The notes beneath the pieces were generated by a model that saw only the letters and a list, made by a program, of their open reading frames with translations, did no database searches and was not told the origin of the DNA. A DNA stretch of 64,000 nt, taken from positions 2,797,719-2,861,718 of the forward strand of contig JACDOX010000038.1 in assembly GCA_014549065.1 (NCBI GenBank), written 5' to 3'. Source of the DNA: Cardinalis cardinalis. Taxonomy: Eukaryota > Chordata > Aves > Passeriformes > Cardinalidae. A program made the position numbers and the translations under genes. Below are positions 61,746 through 64,000 of this stretch, piece after piece. The stretch's first letter is position 1. Every line of letters begins with the position of its first letter.

Positions 61746-63154
61746 AGCAAGGCAAGATGATTGTGCGAACGAAGGAGAAATTCTCATGCCGCCATTCAAA
61801 CAGAGCTGACCAGTGAGCCAGGGGACTCCTGAGAGAGGGGCCACCTTGGTGGTCAGGGGACCACGACGTCTCCTAGGGGGCAGGGAGAAAGAGGGGAGCC
61901 CACGGCTGTGCTGCGGACAGCGTGCTGGGAGCAGGCGCTGGTGCCGGGGAGCCCTGCCACCCCTGCCACCCGCAGGTTCAGCTGGGCCATCTGGGCCGGG
62001 CTGCCGGCAGTGCCATGCTCCTCTAGTCACCGTGTCATGCGTGCCGGGGCTGGGACTCCTCTCCTGCTCCCGAGCAAAGTGCACAGGGCTCGACTGTGTG
62101 TGAGGAGCAGAGCCTGTGCTCTTCCCAAGAGATGGCACTTAGGTTTAAAACATCCCAAATGTACCTCTTGATTAGGGAATTGATCTGGGCTTTTAAGAAT
62201 TTCCAGCTTGATGCTGATACCCATTTAAAAATTCCCAGACCATTACTGGCAGAAAGTGATTCCTTGAATTTCCCTGGAGTTTGGGAAGCAAAACTGAGTG
62301 ATAAGATTCTTGACAACAGCTTGGACTGTGAAGTTCATGGTGAGTGCCACAGTCCTGTCCCTGCCCCAAGGGATGCCACTTGAAAGTTGTCAGGCCTACC
62401 CTGAGCACAGCTGAGACCTCAGAGTCCAGGGAGTGCCTTCTACATAGTCTGGGATGAGACATCCTCTTCACATGCATGCATTTATTTTATTTTCTATTAC
62501 CTGGTGATGTGAACAGAGAGCTGGTCCCTGCTGCAAACTACAGCACTTTGCAGGTTCAGCCTTGAGGCAGCCTGACTTGTCCTCACCACTGCTGACTGAA
62601 TGTTCCTGGGCACATCTGCAGAGTGATTGAGATGCTGTCTGCAGAGGAAGCAGCTCAGGTAGGCTTTGCCTTTGAGGACACTCAGGGGTGCATTCGCCTG
62701 CATCAATCCAGGTCCCAGTGCTCTGTCCTTCCTGCCACATGTCACGGCCTCTTTTGGGCAGACACTAACTTCAAAGTCACCAGTGCCACCTGCTGTGAGG
62801 GCTGGTGAGACTGGGAGGTAGCCTTAGGTCAAGCCAAGCTTAGACTGCCCATGAGAAAAGAGAGACTTGAGAATGTCAGATGGGATTTGGTTTCAGTACA
62901 TTCCCATGACTGTCCAGCTCAGGTGTAGGACTGATGTTGCCACCAGTTCAAGTTGGTCAAGGAAAACTATTTCCAGGTTGATGTAACACTCATCATGTGA
63001 CCAAATGTTTTCAAGGAAAACCCTGTAATTCTTCAGGTTTGTAATCCAGAAGTCCTGCAAAGTCCTTTCTCACTGGACTGGAGGACGGGAAGGACAAGTG
63101 GGCCTGGATGATTTATCTGAACAAGAAATGATATCCACTGCTGCTGAGAATTAT

Positions 63155-63420
63155 TCACAGAATCACAGAATGGGTCAGGATGGAAGAGACCACAGTGGGT
63201 CATCTGCACCAACCACCCTGCTCACGCAGGCTCATCCCAGAGCACATGGCACAGGATTGTGTCCAGACAGTTCTGGAATGTGAGGAAACTCCACAGCCTC
63301 CCTTGGCAGCCAGTTCCAGTGCATGGGCACCTCCACAGTAAAGAAATTGTCCTTCATATTCAGGTGGAACTTCCTGTGCATCAGTTTCTGCCCCTTCCCT
63401 CTGGTCCAGTTGCTTGGACA
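63155..63420 (-). mobile_element. CR1 LINE 3' fragment
   Basis: Antisense CR1: CACAGAATCACAGAATGGGT, AGGATGGAAGAGACCACAGT, CCAACCACCCTGCTCACGCA, CATGGCACAGGATTGTGTCC, GAGGAAACTCCACAGCCTCC, TTGGCAGCCAGTTCCAGTGC and CTTCATATTCAGGTGGAACT. It is longer than the copy at 60.6 kb and from a different subfamily-like branch. Confidence 0.88.
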
Positions 63421-64000
63421 ATTGCCTATTCATACTTTGAATCTTGCTGATTCATTTTTTCTTTTCAGAGGTTTCGTGAAGATGCTTTAGTTAACACTGA
63501 ATATGGAAGTAACTGCTGGATACAGAGCAGGATCTGATGAGGGAAGCCAGAATCCAGTTTGAGAATTTCCTGTAGTGAAGAAGCTCATCAAACTTTTCTT
63601 GAAGAGGTGTGATGAGCAGAGGAGGGGGTGGGGAGCTGAACCACTCTTTAAATGAAGGGTTGGGAAGCTGCTGGCAACTAGTATAATCCTGTCATCACTA
63701 TCTTGCACTATCTTGCACATTTCTTTATGGCCATTCACTCTCTCATTTAAGGTTTGCATGGGAGAAGGGAGGATGAATAATGTTAACTTTAATCAAGTCA
63801 GCAATCCTTCTTGGCTTTGACACACTTCATTTTCCACTCAGGTGAAAGAGGTTCCTCTGCATGCACTGACATATATCCCTGTGATGAGGGGGATCTGTCC
63901 TGGTCCATCCTCTCAGACCTTCACATCCCTGCCACTCCTCATATGTCCCTCTTGAAACACCCTGAGCTGCCAGGTCATGGCTGACCTTCATGGAGTGGGT

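Larger units (their letters stand above)
49915..64000. other. Gene-free flank upstream of PICK1 (expected SOX10-side intergenic region)
   Basis: About 14 kb with no exon set that I can assign to a known protein and no rRNA or tRNA structure. In human the next genes beyond PICK1 on this side are SOX10 and POLR2F, tens of kb away, so this is probably part of the SOX10 upstream regulatory domain. That is inference from synteny, since SOX10 itself is not in the window. Repeats and candidate regulatory words inside are listed separately. Confidence 0.5.

Noticed and set aside
1..64000. CRISPR arrays, bacterial operons, tRNA or rRNA genes
   Set aside because: None seen. The window is vertebrate nuclear DNA, and the tandem arrays present are microsatellites or a minisatellite without regular unique spacers.

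Overview
The window is vertebrate nuclear DNA and almost certainly avian. It has short multi-exon genes with GT-AG introns, CpG-rich promoters, several CR1 LINE 3' ends with the typical ATTCTRTG-like tails, and one solo LTR of a type I recognise from bird genomes. Four protein-coding genes were reconstructed exon by exon by reading splice sites and checking reading phase. Their order is PLA2G6(+) - BAIAP2L2(+) - SLC16A8(+) - PICK1(-), the same block found on human 22q13.1, read in the opposite direction. A passerine is plausible from the repeat types, but I cannot name the species.

Layout. 1-271 is a GC-rich promoter. 272-14207 is PLA2G6: 16 coding exons, 805 aa, with the catalytic Ser and Asp at the same residue numbers as in the human long form. 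16358-27188 is BAIAP2L2 (pinkbar): 14 coding exons, 497 aa, with I-BAR and SH3 domains. 32666-37372 is SLC16A8 (MCT3): 4 coding exons, 541 aa. 40968-48578 on the minus strand is PICK1: 12 coding exons, 406 aa, with PDZ and BAR domains, convergent with SLC16A8. A CpG island with an assembly gap (49311-49396) marks the PICK1 5' end. From about 49.9 kb to the end no gene is recognisable. By human synteny this should be part of the long upstream flank of SOX10, which is not itself in the window. It holds CR1 fragments, a GC-rich minisatellite, microsatellites, a long pyrimidine tract, a second gap beside a false-looking duplication, and a few candidate regulatory palindromes.

The genes do not form one pathway. 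PLA2G6 is a calcium-independent phospholipase, BAIAP2L2 shapes actin-rich membranes, SLC16A8 exports lactate from retinal pigment epithelium, and PICK1 is a PDZ/BAR trafficking adaptor. They sit together by conserved synteny. The most notable sequence-level points are a GC-AG intron and an antisense solo LTR in PLA2G6 intron 2, a shifted start codon in BAIAP2L2, a CTCTG microsatellite serving as the polypyrimidine tract before the SLC16A8 start exon, and a 17-bp SoxE-like inverted repeat in the gene-free flank. I saw no clearly novel biological system.

Limits: all exon edges are manual calls. Untranslated first exons and transcription starts are not proven. Isolated single N bases (about one per several hundred bases) hit at least eight codons.
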